A DNA stretch of 12,694 nt from JAXHLG01 sp046497225 (GTDB taxonomy: Bacteria > Patescibacteriota > Minisyncoccia > Moranbacterales > DUUL01), in assembly GCA_046497225.1 (NCBI GenBank), contig JAWOGA010000056.1:1-12694 (forward strand), read 5' to 3'. The translations under genes and the position numbers were made by a program. The notes below the pieces were generated by a model. The model had not been told where the DNA came from. It did not search any database and saw nothing but the letters and a program-made list of their open reading frames with translations. Each line of letters begins with the position of its first letter. Positions within the stretch are counted from its first letter, which is position 1. This document shows, piece after piece, positions 1-6,778 of this stretch.

Positions 1-64
1 TTTTCTAAGAGTATGATTGCTTTATAGCAACTTTTAATCCCGGTGTCAAAAAATAACCCCAAAT

Positions 65-796
65 CTATTCTCTTAGCCAGAGCATCATCAAAATAGCTAA
101 TAAAAAGAAAATAAAAGAAAGGATATTTCTTTTTGGAGCTTTTTCTTTATTAATCTCCGGAATTAAGTCCGAAGCGGCAATATAAATAAATCCGCCGGCA
201 GCCAAAGGCAATAAAACTTGAACCAAAGAATCCACTCGGGATATCAAAAAATATCCCGCTAGAGCTCCAACAACCGCCAAAACAGCCGAAAGCAGATTAA
301 ACAACAAAGCCTTCCCCTTAGAGAAACCGCTGTACAGCAAAACACCAAAATCACTTATCTCTTGGGGTATCTCATGCAAAGCTACCGACAAAGAAACCGT
401 TACTCCAAGCTTAACATCTACAGAAAAAGCAGAAACAATAACCAAGCCATCAATAAAATTATGAATTCCATCTCCGAATAAATTCTGCAAGCCCAATATC
501 TTATGCTCTTTACAATTCTTCTTGTGGCAATGATGCCAATGAAGAATTTTTTCCAAAATAAAAAATATAATAAATCCGATTATTGCATATTCAAAAACCC
601 TCAAAGCCGGCGACTTTTCCAATGATTCCACCAGCAAATGGAAAAACGCTCCGCCTATCAAAGAACCGGCGGAAAAACTTATAAAGAAAAACAAAATATT
701 TTTTAGCCTCTTCTCTCCCAAAGCAAGCGTAAAAACACCCAATAAGGAAATCAGGCTAACCGCCAGTGCCGCGATTATGGAATAAAGCAAGACCAT
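65..796 (-). CDS. ZIP-family divalent metal transporter
   Basis: A 243-residue integral membrane protein of the ZIP (SLC39/ZupT-like) family, which moves zinc, iron or related divalent cations into the cytoplasm. I see about seven to eight hydrophobic segments. The fourth carries the family signature GDGIHNFIDGL (about residues 108-118; H112, N113 and D116 line the metal path). The fifth carries HEIPQEISDFGVLL (about 141-154; H141, E142, E146). Between the third and fourth segments is a His/Cys-rich loop, HWHHCHKKNCKEH (about 86-98), the usual place for a cytoplasmic metal-sensing loop. Length is normal for the short bacterial/LIV-1-like members. The ATG at 796 is the first usable start; no Shine-Dalgarno precedes it and I see no convincing promoter. 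It is separated from rnhB by about 127 bases and is probably its own unit. The metal specificity cannot be read from the sequence. Confidence 0.9.
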   Translation of the reverse strand: MVLLYSIIAALAVSLISLLGVFTLALGEKRLKNILFFFISFSAGSLIGGAFFHLLVESLEKSPALRVFEYAIIGFIIFFILEKILHWHHCHKKNCKEHKILGLQNLFGDGIHNFIDGLVIVSAFSVDVKLGVTVSLSVALHEIPQEISDFGVLLYSGFSKGKALLFNLLSAVLAVVGALAGYFLISRVDSLVQVLLPLAAGGFIYIAASDLIPEINKEKAPKRNILSFIFFLLAILMMLWLRE

Positions 797-923
797 GAAA
801 CCATGTTAAAAATAAAACTTCTTACCTTGCAAATAAAATTAATTTTTCTGCAATTTAAAATCTTTTCGCTTAAATTCAAAAAGAAAACAAATCGGCTATC
901 ATAAATTACTACTCTATTGCCGT

Positions 924-1622
924 TTAGGTTTTTTTATTTTTTGCCACCAAACTTTTAACAGGACCAAAGGATTTACGGTGAATCCCGCAAGGTCCAAGCT
1001 CTTGAAGTTTTAGCAAGTGCTCTTTGGTTCCATAACCTTTGTGTTTGTTAAAGCCGTAACCGGAAAATTTTTCATTAAAAACTTCCATTAAATTATCCCT
1101 GTAAACTTTAGCGCAAATAGAGGCGGCGGCAATAGAGAAAACAGAAGAATCTCCTTTAGGAAAAGTTTTCTGACCATAAGGCAATCCGGGGATTATTTTA
1201 TTGCCGTCCACTAAAAGTCCAATTTTTCTTTTTTTGTCTTGATTGGATATTTCAGAAAAATCTCCTCGCTTGAAAAGCTCTCCTGCTAAATTCTCCACCG
1301 CCAATCGCATAGCCAACAAGGAAGCGTTGAGAATATTTATTCTGTCTATAGTGAGCGCGGAAACTTCTCCGATGCCATAAAAAATATTTTCGTTCTTTTT
1401 AATAAACTCAAAAACTTGGCTTCGTTGGTTGTGAGAAAGTGTTTTACTATCTCTTATTAGTTTTTTTTCGGGAAAATCTTTTTCAAAAACTTCTTTTTCA
1501 ATAAAAACCGCGCCGGCAACTACCGGGCCGGCTAACGGTCCTCTACCGGCTTCATCCACTCCTACAGCCAATTTATTGCGGGAAATCAAATCCGTTTCTT
1601 GTTTAGAAGAAGGAAATTTCAT
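924..1622 (-). CDS. rnhB: Ribonuclease HII
   Basis: RNase HII, 232 residues, which cuts the RNA strand of RNA/DNA hybrids and starts removal of misincorporated ribonucleotides and primers. The N-terminal GVDEAGRGPLAGPVVAGAV (about residues 21-39) supplies the catalytic Asp23-Glu24 pair. The third acidic residue is in LLVDGN (D139) and the fourth in AKVYRD (D176), following the conserved SIAAASICAK. The motif DSKTLS (about 58-63) is also typical. A short Lys-rich insertion (about 119-133) precedes the third Asp and makes the protein a little longer than many homologues. The start codon overlaps the pheT stop in an ATGA, so it is translated with pheT, probably by coupling because no Shine-Dalgarno is visible. 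Linkage of rnhB to pheT is not functionally required and probably reflects genome compaction. Confidence 0.96.
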   Translation of the reverse strand: MKFPSSKQETDLISRNKLAVGVDEAGRGPLAGPVVAGAVFIEKEVFEKDFPEKKLIRDSKTLSHNQRSQVFEFIKKNENIFYGIGEVSALTIDRINILNASLLAMRLAVENLAGELFKRGDFSEISNQDKKRKIGLLVDGNKIIPGLPYGQKTFPKGDSSVFSIAAASICAKVYRDNLMEVFNEKFSGYGFNKHKGYGTKEHLLKLQELGPCGIHRKSFGPVKSLVAKNKKT

Positions 1623-4003
1623 TGATTTTTTCTGACTTTTATTCCGGATTTCTCCAGTTTTTCAATTATATTGCCTATAAAACGATCCGCCTCTTCTCCG
1701 GTTAAAGTTTTTTCGGGATTATAAAACCTGAGATGAAACGCAAAAGACTTATGATTATTTTTTTCGTCCATATAAATATCAAAAAGTTCTGCCTCTTGCA
1801 AATATTTTCCTCCGGACTTTTTGATAATTTCTTTTACTTCGGCAAAAGAAGCTTGCGGATCAACAAACATTGCCAAATCTCTTTGTACGGATGGAAGTTT
1901 TTGAATTTCTTGAAACTCCCTTGTTTCTTCAATATTTCTGAAAATTTCATTGAAATCCATCTCAAATAAGCAAAACGGCTCTTTGACTTTGTATTTCTTA
2001 GCTAACTCGGGGTTAAATTCGCCCATTACGCCGATGAGTTGATCATTAATAAAAATATCCGCCGCTCTATGAGGATGAAAAAAATTATTAGGGCTTTGTT
2101 TCGGTCGCAAAAAAACGGCTTTTTTATTTGTCAAATTCTCCAGAAAGACTTCTAGCTTCCCCTTGGATTGATAAAAAAGTTTGTCTTTGGAGATATTTTT
2201 ATCAAAACAAACTCCTCCGATTTTCAATTTTTCTGAGCCGTCTTTGTCTAGCCTGTAAACTCTGCCTATTTCAAACAAAGAAAATTTATCGAAATTTTTC
2301 CTATTTTTAGCAGTGTTATTTACAAGTAAAGGCAAAAGTGTTTGCCTCATTAGATTTTGATCGGAGGCTATGGGATTTTCTAATTCCCAATGTTTTTCTT
2401 TAATTTTTCCATCATTAACTTCTTCTTCACCATAAAAAGAATAGTTTATAACTTCATCAAAGCCCAAACCCGCTAAAATATCTTTCATTTCCCATTCCAG
2501 CTCCCTCTCTCTATTACGGACGGGTTCTTTGATTTCCACCTTAAGAGGAACGGGTTTTATTTTTTCATAACCAATTATTCTGCCAACCTCCTCAGCTAAA
2601 TCATTGCCTCCCTCGATATCCAACCTCCAATAAGGAACCCTGGCCTTGCCTTTGGAGCTGTCTTTTATTTCAATTTCAAAACCCAGATTTTTTAGAATTT
2701 TAAGAGCTTCTTTTTGAGGAACTTTTTTGCCCAAAAGTTTTTCAATGGTGTTGAAGTCAAAATCAATAACCTGTTCTTTTTTTGATCCGCTATTGTCCTC
2801 GGCAATTTCTTTCACCTCTCCTTCAGCGTATTCCTCTAAAAGCTCCACCGCTCTCTGTATAGCCTTTTCAACCAAAACGGGGCTAATTCCCTTTTCAAAC
2901 CTAGCCTGGGAATCCGTTTGAATAGAGTGCTTTTGGCGAGATTTTCTAATAGAATAAGCACTAAAATTTGCCGCTTCCAAAATAATAGAAGACGTTTGAG
3001 AACTTATTCCGGAATTCTTCCCTCCCTTGATACCGGCTAACGCTAAGGGTTTTTCATTATCCGCAATTACTAAATCGTTTTCAGAAAGTTCTAATTCCGA
3101 TTCATCCAAAAGGGTCAACTTTTCCCCTTTTTTTGCTCTTCTGGCTAAAATTGTTTTTCCACCCTCCCCAGCAATCTCTTTTGCATCAAAAGCATGAAGC
3201 GGGTTTCCAATCTCCAACATTACATAATTAGTAATATCCACCACATTATTAATTGGCTCTAGCCCGCTGGCAATTAATCTCGCCTGCATCCAAGAAGGAG
3301 AAGTCTTAATTTTAATTTTTTCTAAGATGGCCCCCATGTATCTGGGGCATAATTTTTTATCTTGAATTTGAATTTCCAGTTGGCCGCTTTTCTTTTTCAA
3401 ATTTTTAAAAGATTCTTTTGTTGACTTTCTCTTGAGTCCCTTTCCTTCCATAGCGGCGATTTCTCCGGCCATGCCTTGATGACTCAGACAATCATGAGCT
3501 CGATTCGGCAAAATATCAAAATCTAAAATTTCATCCTTCAACGCCAAAGCATCCACAAGATTAACTCCCGGCTTTAAATTTTCCTCAAGAATTAAAATGC
3601 CGGAAGAGTCCTTACCAAGTCCTAACTCGCTTTCGGAACAAAGCATTCCTTTGGATTTTTCCCCTCTAATTTTTGTTTCCTTTATTTCTAATTTACTTTG
3701 AGGCAAAATAGACCCCGGTAACGCCACAGGCACTCGTTGTCCTTCTTCTATGTTCCTAGCTCCGCAAACTATCTGGGTATCACCCCCATAACTGCCTAAA
3801 TCAAGCAAAGCAACTTGAAGCTTATCGGCATCTTTATGTTTGCGTACTGATTTTATTTTACCCACTACAAATCCCTCAAACGTTTTTGCCAAACTTTCTT
3901 TTTCTTCTAATTCAAAGCCTTTTAACATAACCATTTGACATAGCTCTTCTGATTTTTTTTTAGTTCCCGATAGCTCTTTAAGCCAATTATAAGAAAATTT
4001 CAT
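1619..4003 (-). CDS. pheT: Phenylalanine-tRNA ligase beta subunit
   Basis: The large, mostly non-catalytic subunit of the (alpha-beta)2 phenylalanyl-tRNA synthetase; it binds tRNA and edits mischarged Tyr-tRNA(Phe). At 794 residues it has the full bacterial length. Domains in order: an N-terminal segment starting MKFSYNWLKEL; an EMAP/OB-fold tRNA-binding domain (about 42-150, FVVGKIKSVRKHKDADKL); the B3/B4 editing region (about 215-390, including NNVVDITNYVMLEIGNPLHAFD); the B5 domain (about 410-480); a synthetase-like core (about 490-690); and the C-terminal FDX-ACB anticodon-binding domain (about 705-794, beginning LPSVQRDLAMFVD). The upstream pheS ends 220 bases before its start, a wide gap for a pheST pair. 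The gap is heptad filler with no obvious terminator, so co-transcription is likely. The ATG at 4003 has no Shine-Dalgarno. Confidence 0.97.
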   Translation of the reverse strand: MKFSYNWLKELSGTKKKSEELCQMVMLKGFELEEKESLAKTFEGFVVGKIKSVRKHKDADKLQVALLDLGSYGGDTQIVCGARNIEEGQRVPVALPGSILPQSKLEIKETKIRGEKSKGMLCSESELGLGKDSSGILILEENLKPGVNLVDALALKDEILDFDILPNRAHDCLSHQGMAGEIAAMEGKGLKRKSTKESFKNLKKKSGQLEIQIQDKKLCPRYMGAILEKIKIKTSPSWMQARLIASGLEPINNVVDITNYVMLEIGNPLHAFDAKEIAGEGGKTILARRAKKGEKLTLLDESELELSENDLVIADNEKPLALAGIKGGKNSGISSQTSSIILEAANFSAYSIRKSRQKHSIQTDSQARFEKGISPVLVEKAIQRAVELLEEYAEGEVKEIAEDNSGSKKEQVIDFDFNTIEKLLGKKVPQKEALKILKNLGFEIEIKDSSKGKARVPYWRLDIEGGNDLAEEVGRIIGYEKIKPVPLKVEIKEPVRNRERELEWEMKDILAGLGFDEVINYSFYGEEEVNDGKIKEKHWELENPIASDQNLMRQTLLPLLVNNTAKNRKNFDKFSLFEIGRVYRLDKDGSEKLKIGGVCFDKNISKDKLFYQSKGKLEVFLENLTNKKAVFLRPKQSPNNFFHPHRAADIFINDQLIGVMGEFNPELAKKYKVKEPFCLFEMDFNEIFRNIEETREFQEIQKLPSVQRDLAMFVDPQASFAEVKEIIKKSGGKYLQEAELFDIYMDEKNNHKSFAFHLRFYNPEKTLTGEEADRFIGNIIEKLEKSGIKVRKNQ

Positions 4004-4223
4004 ATCTTATCAAATTTAAGATTTAAAATTCAAAATAAATAAAAAAGTAGTTTTAAACAAAGACACAAGGTATAAAAATTAAGATATAAGAACACAAAAT
4101 ACAATCACCAAATAAGAAACCATTTATCAAATTTCAAGAGACAAATGTTTGATATTCGATTATTGGAATTTTGAATTTGTTTTCCCGAGTACTCGAGATT
4201 GCTCTTATATCCTTCTAATTTTA
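4004..4223. repeat. pheS-pheT spacer of degenerate 7-base-period filler
   Basis: No gene. Most of 4017-4184 reads as approximate 7-base words on the plus strand (for example AAATTTA, AGATTTA, AAATTCA, AAATAAA near 4020-4045; ATTATTG, GAATTTT, GAATTTG near 4160-4180). The word bias is A-rich at the left and T-rich at the right, so the two ends are weakly complementary. TATCAAATTT occurs near both ends. A 10-base palindrome CGAGTACTCG lies at 4186-4195. A 7+3+7 inverted repeat (4213-4229) overlaps the tandem TAA stops of pheS; it has no U tract and is not a clear terminator. Confidence 0.6.
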
Positions 4224-5276
4224 TTAGAATTGCCTAATAAACCTCAAATCGCCACTTCTAAAAAGTCGGATGTCGTTAATTTTGTGCTTCATCATAGCCA
4301 ATCTCTCTATTCCAAACCCCCAGGCAAAACCTTGGTATTTATTTTTTTCATAACCGGCGGCCTCAAACACCCGCTGGTTTACCATGCCGCATCCTCCCAC
4401 TTCCAGCCATCCGCTTTCTTTGCAAGTCGGACATCCTCCTCCTCCGCAAACCGTGCAGGAGATATCAAACTCAAAACTGGGCTCGGTGAAAGGAAAATAA
4501 CTGGGACGAAGACGGACGTCAATATCCTGCTTAAAATAAGCCCTAAAAAATTTTTCCGCAATATCTTTAAAGTTAGCGACACTGATATCATCTCCCACCA
4601 CCAAAGCCTCAAACTGGCCAAAAGAATGTTCGTGATTAGCGTCCGTAGCTTCGTACCTGTAGGCTTTTCCCGGAACAACAATCCTAAAAGGAGGTTTATT
4701 ATTCTCCATATAATGAATTTGGGCGTTGGAAGTATGAGTTCTAGCTAAAAACTTGCTTTCTTTTCCATTTTTCAACTTAGTTTTTTGTTTAAACCAAAAA
4801 GTATCCCACAGATCTCTGGCCGGGTGATCAGCGGGGATATTCAGGGCATCAAAGTTATACCATTCATTTTCAATTTCTGGCCCATCAGCAATTTCAAATC
4901 CCATATGAATAAAAATTTTCTCTATTTCCCTTTGAGTTTTGGACAAGATATTCAAATGTCCAATTGGGGGGTTTTCTCCGGGAGCGGTCACATCAATCCA
5001 TTCCTTATCTGCCTCTTCTTGCGCTTTTATTTTTTCCAGGGAATCATCAATAACAGCTTGGATTTCCTGCTTGACTTTGTTGGCCAAAGGACCAAGTTCT
5101 TTCTTTTTTTCTTGGCTTAAATCTTTCAACTCCTTCAGCATTTGATTGAAATTGCTTTTTCTCCCCAGGTACTTTATTCTCAAATCCTCCAGTTTTGAAA
5201 CATCTTTCCCAATTCCTTTGAATTCTTTCCTGAAATCTTCTTTAATTTTTTTGAGATTTTTTTGAGATAATTTCAT
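4224..5276 (-). CDS. pheS: Phenylalanine-tRNA ligase alpha subunit
   Basis: Catalytic subunit of PheRS, 350 residues, which activates phenylalanine with ATP and transfers it to tRNA(Phe). The N-terminal about 90 residues are a Lys/Glu-rich coiled coil that binds tRNA (with the IKYLGRKS element near 34-41). Class II motif 2 is recognisable as FRIVVPGKAYRYEATDANHEHSFGQ split around R207, and motif 3 as GFGIERLAMM (about 320-329). HTSNAQIHYM (about 181-190) matches the family's HTS element. A cysteine cluster (C274, C277, C282, C285, with C296 close by) probably binds zinc, as in many bacterial PheS proteins. Oddity: the usual His-Pro in the loop after the Gly-rich segment reads GHLNIL here (about 106-111). 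It ends in two tandem TAA codons. The start at 5276 gives the normal length; no Shine-Dalgarno. Confidence 0.97.
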   Translation of the reverse strand: MKLSQKNLKKIKEDFRKEFKGIGKDVSKLEDLRIKYLGRKSNFNQMLKELKDLSQEKKKELGPLANKVKQEIQAVIDDSLEKIKAQEEADKEWIDVTAPGENPPIGHLNILSKTQREIEKIFIHMGFEIADGPEIENEWYNFDALNIPADHPARDLWDTFWFKQKTKLKNGKESKFLARTHTSNAQIHYMENNKPPFRIVVPGKAYRYEATDANHEHSFGQFEALVVGDDISVANFKDIAEKFFRAYFKQDIDVRLRPSYFPFTEPSFEFDISCTVCGGGGCPTCKESGWLEVGGCGMVNQRVFEAAGYEKNKYQGFAWGFGIERLAMMKHKINDIRLFRSGDLRFIRQF

Positions 5277-5299
5277 TCGGGTTTTTTATTTATAAATCC

Positions 5300-5319
5300 A
5301 AAAGAGCAACTGCTCTCTT
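5300..5319 (-). promoter_or_regulatory. Hairpin in the pheS leader
   Basis: In the minus-strand transcript the arms AAGAGAGC and GCUCUUUU pair (8 pairs, one G-U) around a 4-base AGUU loop. It lies between the predicted start site and the pheS ATG. It is not followed by a long U tract, so I read it as a 5' leader structure of unknown function rather than a proven attenuator. Confidence 0.4.
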
Positions 5320-5327
5320 TTTAAAAC

Positions 5328-5356
5328 ATTATTTCACACCAGTCGTTTTTAATCAA
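5328..5356 (-). promoter_or_regulatory. Putative pheST(-rnhB) promoter
   Basis: On the minus strand TTGATT (5356-5351) is followed after exactly 17 bases by AATAAT (5333-5328). The predicted start is near 5321, giving a leader of about 45 bases. It lies just downstream of the rpmG terminator, which fits a new transcription unit beginning here. The -10 is only a moderate match. Confidence 0.5.
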
Positions 5357-5365
5357 GAAAACAGC

Positions 5366-5390
5366 AAAAAACCCTTGAATAAACAAGGGC
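5366..5390 (-). terminator. Intrinsic terminator after rpmG
   Basis: The minus strand reads GCCCTTG, a TTTATT loop region, CAAGGGT and then a run of T: a 6-7 bp stem followed by six U residues. It sits 8 bases past the rpmG stop and closes the rplA-rpmG unit before the pheS promoter. Confidence 0.8.
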
Positions 5391-5397
5391 TTGCGAT

Positions 5398-5559
5398 TTA
5401 TTTTTTCTTCTTTTCCGTGTGCAATGTGTGTTTCTTACACTTGGGGCAGTGCTTTTTGAGTTCCAGTTTTTCTTGAATTTTTTTCTTATTTTTAAAAGAA
5501 TAATAATTAATATTCTTGCATTCCTTGCACTGCATTTTAATTAAATTATCTTGAGACAT
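5398..5559 (-). CDS. rpmG: 50S ribosomal protein bL33
   Basis: A 53-codon gene for bL33, a small protein of the large ribosomal subunit near the E site. The protein starts MSQDNLIKMQCKECKN, has NYYSFKNKKK in the middle, and ends with HCPKCKKHTLHTEKKKK. Two CxxC pairs (C11/C14 and C39/C42) make it the zinc-binding (C+) form. Length and the very high Lys content fit the family. It lies about 50 bases downstream of rplA, on the same strand, across a short heptad-like spacer, and is followed at once by an intrinsic terminator, so it is probably the last gene of an rplA-rpmG unit. In most bacteria rpmG precedes secE-nusG-rplK-rplA, so the order here is unusual. The ATG at 5559 has no Shine-Dalgarno. 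Confidence 0.93.
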   Translation of the reverse strand: MSQDNLIKMQCKECKNINYYSFKNKKKIQEKLELKKHCPKCKKHTLHTEKKKK

Positions 5560-5611
5560 AAATGTTAGTTAAAAAGTTAAAAGTTGAAACTAGAATTTAA
5601 GATTATAAAAA

Positions 5612-6289
5612 TCAAGCTTTGATTTTTACGCCCGGAGTCATAGTAGCGGTTAAATAAATGTTTTTCACAAAATTCTTTTTCACTGACTCGGGTTTGGTCT
5701 TATGGAAAGCCTCCATAAAACTTTCAAAGTTTTCTTTAAGCTGTTTTTTGTCAAAAGATCTCTTTCCTATGGCAATATGAACATTTCCGCCATTATCGCT
5801 TTTAAAGCTTGACTTCCCTTTTTTAAATTCTTCTACTAATTTAACCACATCTTTACCAACAGTTTGAGCTTTTGGATTGGGCATTAATCCTCTGGGACCA
5901 AGAATCTTGGCAATTTTGGCAAGCTTGGGCATCATCGCCGGATCAGCTATAGCCACATCAATATCCAAGCTTTTGTCGTTTTTGACTTTTTCTATTAAAT
6001 CTTCTCCGCCAACAACCTCAGCTCCCGCCTTTTTAGCTTCTTCTTGAGAGCTTTCGGTAAACACGGCTATTTTAACTTTTTTACCCGTTCCATGAGGCAA
6101 AGAAACCGTACCCCTGATCTGTTGATCTGTTTTTTTAGGATCAATTTCAGTTTTTATGTGAACTTCCACACTTTCATCAAACTTGGCTTTAGGAAATTTT
6201 TCTAATATTCCCAAAGCATCTTCAACAGGATAGCTTTGATTCTTGTCAAAAGCTTCTAACGCTTTTTTATAATTCTTCCCTCTTTTCAT
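5612..6289 (-). CDS. rplA: 50S ribosomal protein uL1
   Basis: Ribosomal protein L1, 225 residues from the chosen ATG, which binds helices H76-H78 of 23S rRNA, forms the L1 stalk and helps release E-site tRNA; in many bacteria it also represses its own mRNA. It begins MKRGKNYKKALEAFDKN, the usual start. It contains the signature AKILGPRGLMPNPKAQTV (about 127-145) and the C-terminal KNFVKNIYLTATMTPGVKI. The length is typical. An upstream in-frame ATG at 6355 would add 22 residues, but that stretch is the structured leader and is not L1-like. The gene is not preceded by rplK: upstream it faces a divergent tRNA operon. It is followed by rpmG. No Shine-Dalgarno is present; the bases before the start are instead CCACCTAT, which can pair with the leader. 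Confidence 0.96.
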   Translation of the reverse strand: MKRGKNYKKALEAFDKNQSYPVEDALGILEKFPKAKFDESVEVHIKTEIDPKKTDQQIRGTVSLPHGTGKKVKIAVFTESSQEEAKKAGAEVVGGEDLIEKVKNDKSLDIDVAIADPAMMPKLAKIAKILGPRGLMPNPKAQTVGKDVVKLVEEFKKGKSSFKSDNGGNVHIAIGKRSFDKKQLKENFESFMEAFHKTKPESVKKNFVKNIYLTATMTPGVKIKA

Positions 6290-6362
6290 AAAAATAGGTG
6301 GTAAAAACGACACCGGTCCAAGTGATACTCTTGCGGAGCCTCCCACTATAATCAATTATATA
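6290..6362 (-). promoter_or_regulatory. Structured rplA leader, candidate L1 autoregulatory element
   Basis: About 73 bases lie between the predicted transcription start and the rplA ATG. In the transcript ATAGTGG (plus-strand 6343-6349) can pair with CCACCTAT (6294-6301, one bulged C), ending 4 bases before the start codon. Inside, CAAG and CTTG (6330-6333 with 6319-6322) close a 7-base loop, extended by GGCUC/GACC pairs with bulges (6336-6340 with 6315-6318). Autogenous control by L1 is well known for rplKA leaders; that this fold is such a target is my inference. Confidence 0.45.
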
Positions 6363-6369
6363 TTTATTC

Positions 6370-6398
6370 TTTATAACCCATTTACACTAAAAAATCAA
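6370..6398 (-). promoter_or_regulatory. Putative rplA-rpmG promoter
   Basis: The minus strand has TTGATT (6398-6393), 17 bases, then TATAAA (6375-6370). The predicted start is near 6362. It lies back-to-back with the tRNA-Phe promoter, so the intergenic stretch is a divergent promoter region. Confidence 0.6.
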
Positions 6399-6437
6399 GT
6401 CCTTCTTCTGATACTCAAAATAAAAAACTATTAAGTG

Positions 6438-6465
6438 TTGATTTTTAAAATTTATGTGTTATCAT
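6438..6465 (+). promoter_or_regulatory. Putative promoter of the tRNA-Phe/tRNA-Gly operon
   Basis: TTGATT (6438-6443), a 16-base spacer, then TATCAT (6460-6465), about 20 bases before the first base of tRNA-Phe. I found no comparable promoter in front of tRNA-Gly, so the pair is probably one transcript. Confidence 0.5.
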
Positions 6466-6484
6466 GTTTCCTGTAGAACTTAAT

Positions 6485-6556
6485 GGCCGGGTAGCTCAGT
6501 GGTAGAGCAAATGACTGAAAATCATTGTGTCGAGAGTTCGATTCTCTCCCCGGCCA
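6485..6556 (+). tRNA. tRNA-Phe (GAA)
   Basis: A complete cloverleaf: acceptor GGCCGGG pairs with CCCGGCC (6549-6555) with discriminator A at 6556; D arm GCTC/GAGC; anticodon stem AATGA/TCATT with loop CTGAAAA, giving anticodon GAA; T arm GAGAG-TTCGATT-CTCTC. The 3' CCA is not encoded (CAA follows), so a CCA-adding enzyme is required. It is the substrate tRNA of the PheRS encoded about 1.2 kb away on the other strand. Confidence 0.97.
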
Positions 6557-6565
6557 CAAAACCGA

Positions 6566-6587
6566 TTTGTGATTTATGCATCACAAA
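6566..6587 (+). other. Hairpin between tRNA-Phe and tRNA-Gly
   Basis: TTTGTGAT, a 6-base loop, then ATCACAAA: a perfect 8-base inverted repeat 9 bases after tRNA-Phe. On the plus strand it is followed by A residues, not T, so it is not a plus-strand terminator. It could guide processing of the tRNA precursor, or be incidental. Confidence 0.35.
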
Positions 6588-6645
6588 AAAGGAAAGCGTT
6601 GATTATTTAAATTTTATAGTTTGATTTTTTTTTGATTTTTAAAGC

Positions 6646-6717
6646 GCGGGTGTGGCTCAGAGGTAGAGCGTCTCCTTGCCAAGGAGAAGGTCGCGGGTTC
6701 AAGTCCCGTCACCCGCT
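6646..6717 (+). tRNA. tRNA-Gly (GCC)
   Basis: Acceptor GCGGGTG pairs with CACCCGC (6710-6716), discriminator T at 6717; D arm GCTC/GAGC; anticodon stem TCTCC/GGAGA around loop TTGCCAA, giving anticodon GCC; T arm GCGGG-TTCAAGT-CCCGT. CCA is not encoded (CCC follows). It is 89 bases after tRNA-Phe and just before a terminator. Confidence 0.97.
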
Positions 6718-6736
6718 CCCAGATTTGTTAAAAAAG

Positions 6737-6757
6737 ACCGGATAATCCGGTTTTTTT
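6737..6757 (+). terminator. Bidirectional intrinsic terminator between tRNA-Gly and pcm
   Basis: ACCGG-ATAAT-CCGGT forms a GC-rich stem followed by seven T on the plus strand, 20 bases after tRNA-Gly. On the minus strand the same stem is followed by TCTTTTTT (plus 6730-6736 region), 22 bases past the pcm stop, so it probably terminates both convergent units. Confidence 0.85.
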
Positions 6758-6778
6758 GTTTTTCACACCCCGGAGTTA

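Noticed and set aside
17..30. Hairpin TTGCT-TTAT-AGCAA at the left edge as a terminator for the ZIP gene
   Set aside because: Only five mostly A/T pairs; on the ZIP strand the stem is not followed by a T run. On the plus strand it is followed by CTTTTAA, too weak to call without the upstream context.
901..923. Intrinsic terminator after rnhB from CGGC...GCCG pairs (895-921 region)
   Set aside because: Only four consecutive GC pairs around a long A/T loop; the downstream T run is interrupted.
4186..4195. Palindrome CGAGTACTCG as an operator
   Set aside because: Single 10-base copy between pheS and pheT, no promoter nearby, and no second site.
4149..4748. Plus-strand frame of 199 codons
   Set aside because: Antisense to the catalytic part of pheS; no recognisable product, no ribosome-binding site.
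6290..6355. 22-residue N-terminal extension of rplA from an ATG at 6355
   Set aside because: The extension is not L1-like and coincides with the structured leader; the ATG at 6289 gives the normal L1 N-terminus.
6599..6627. Separate promoter for tRNA-Gly (TTGATT at 6599)
   Set aside because: No acceptable -10 at 16-18 bases; co-transcription with tRNA-Phe is simpler.
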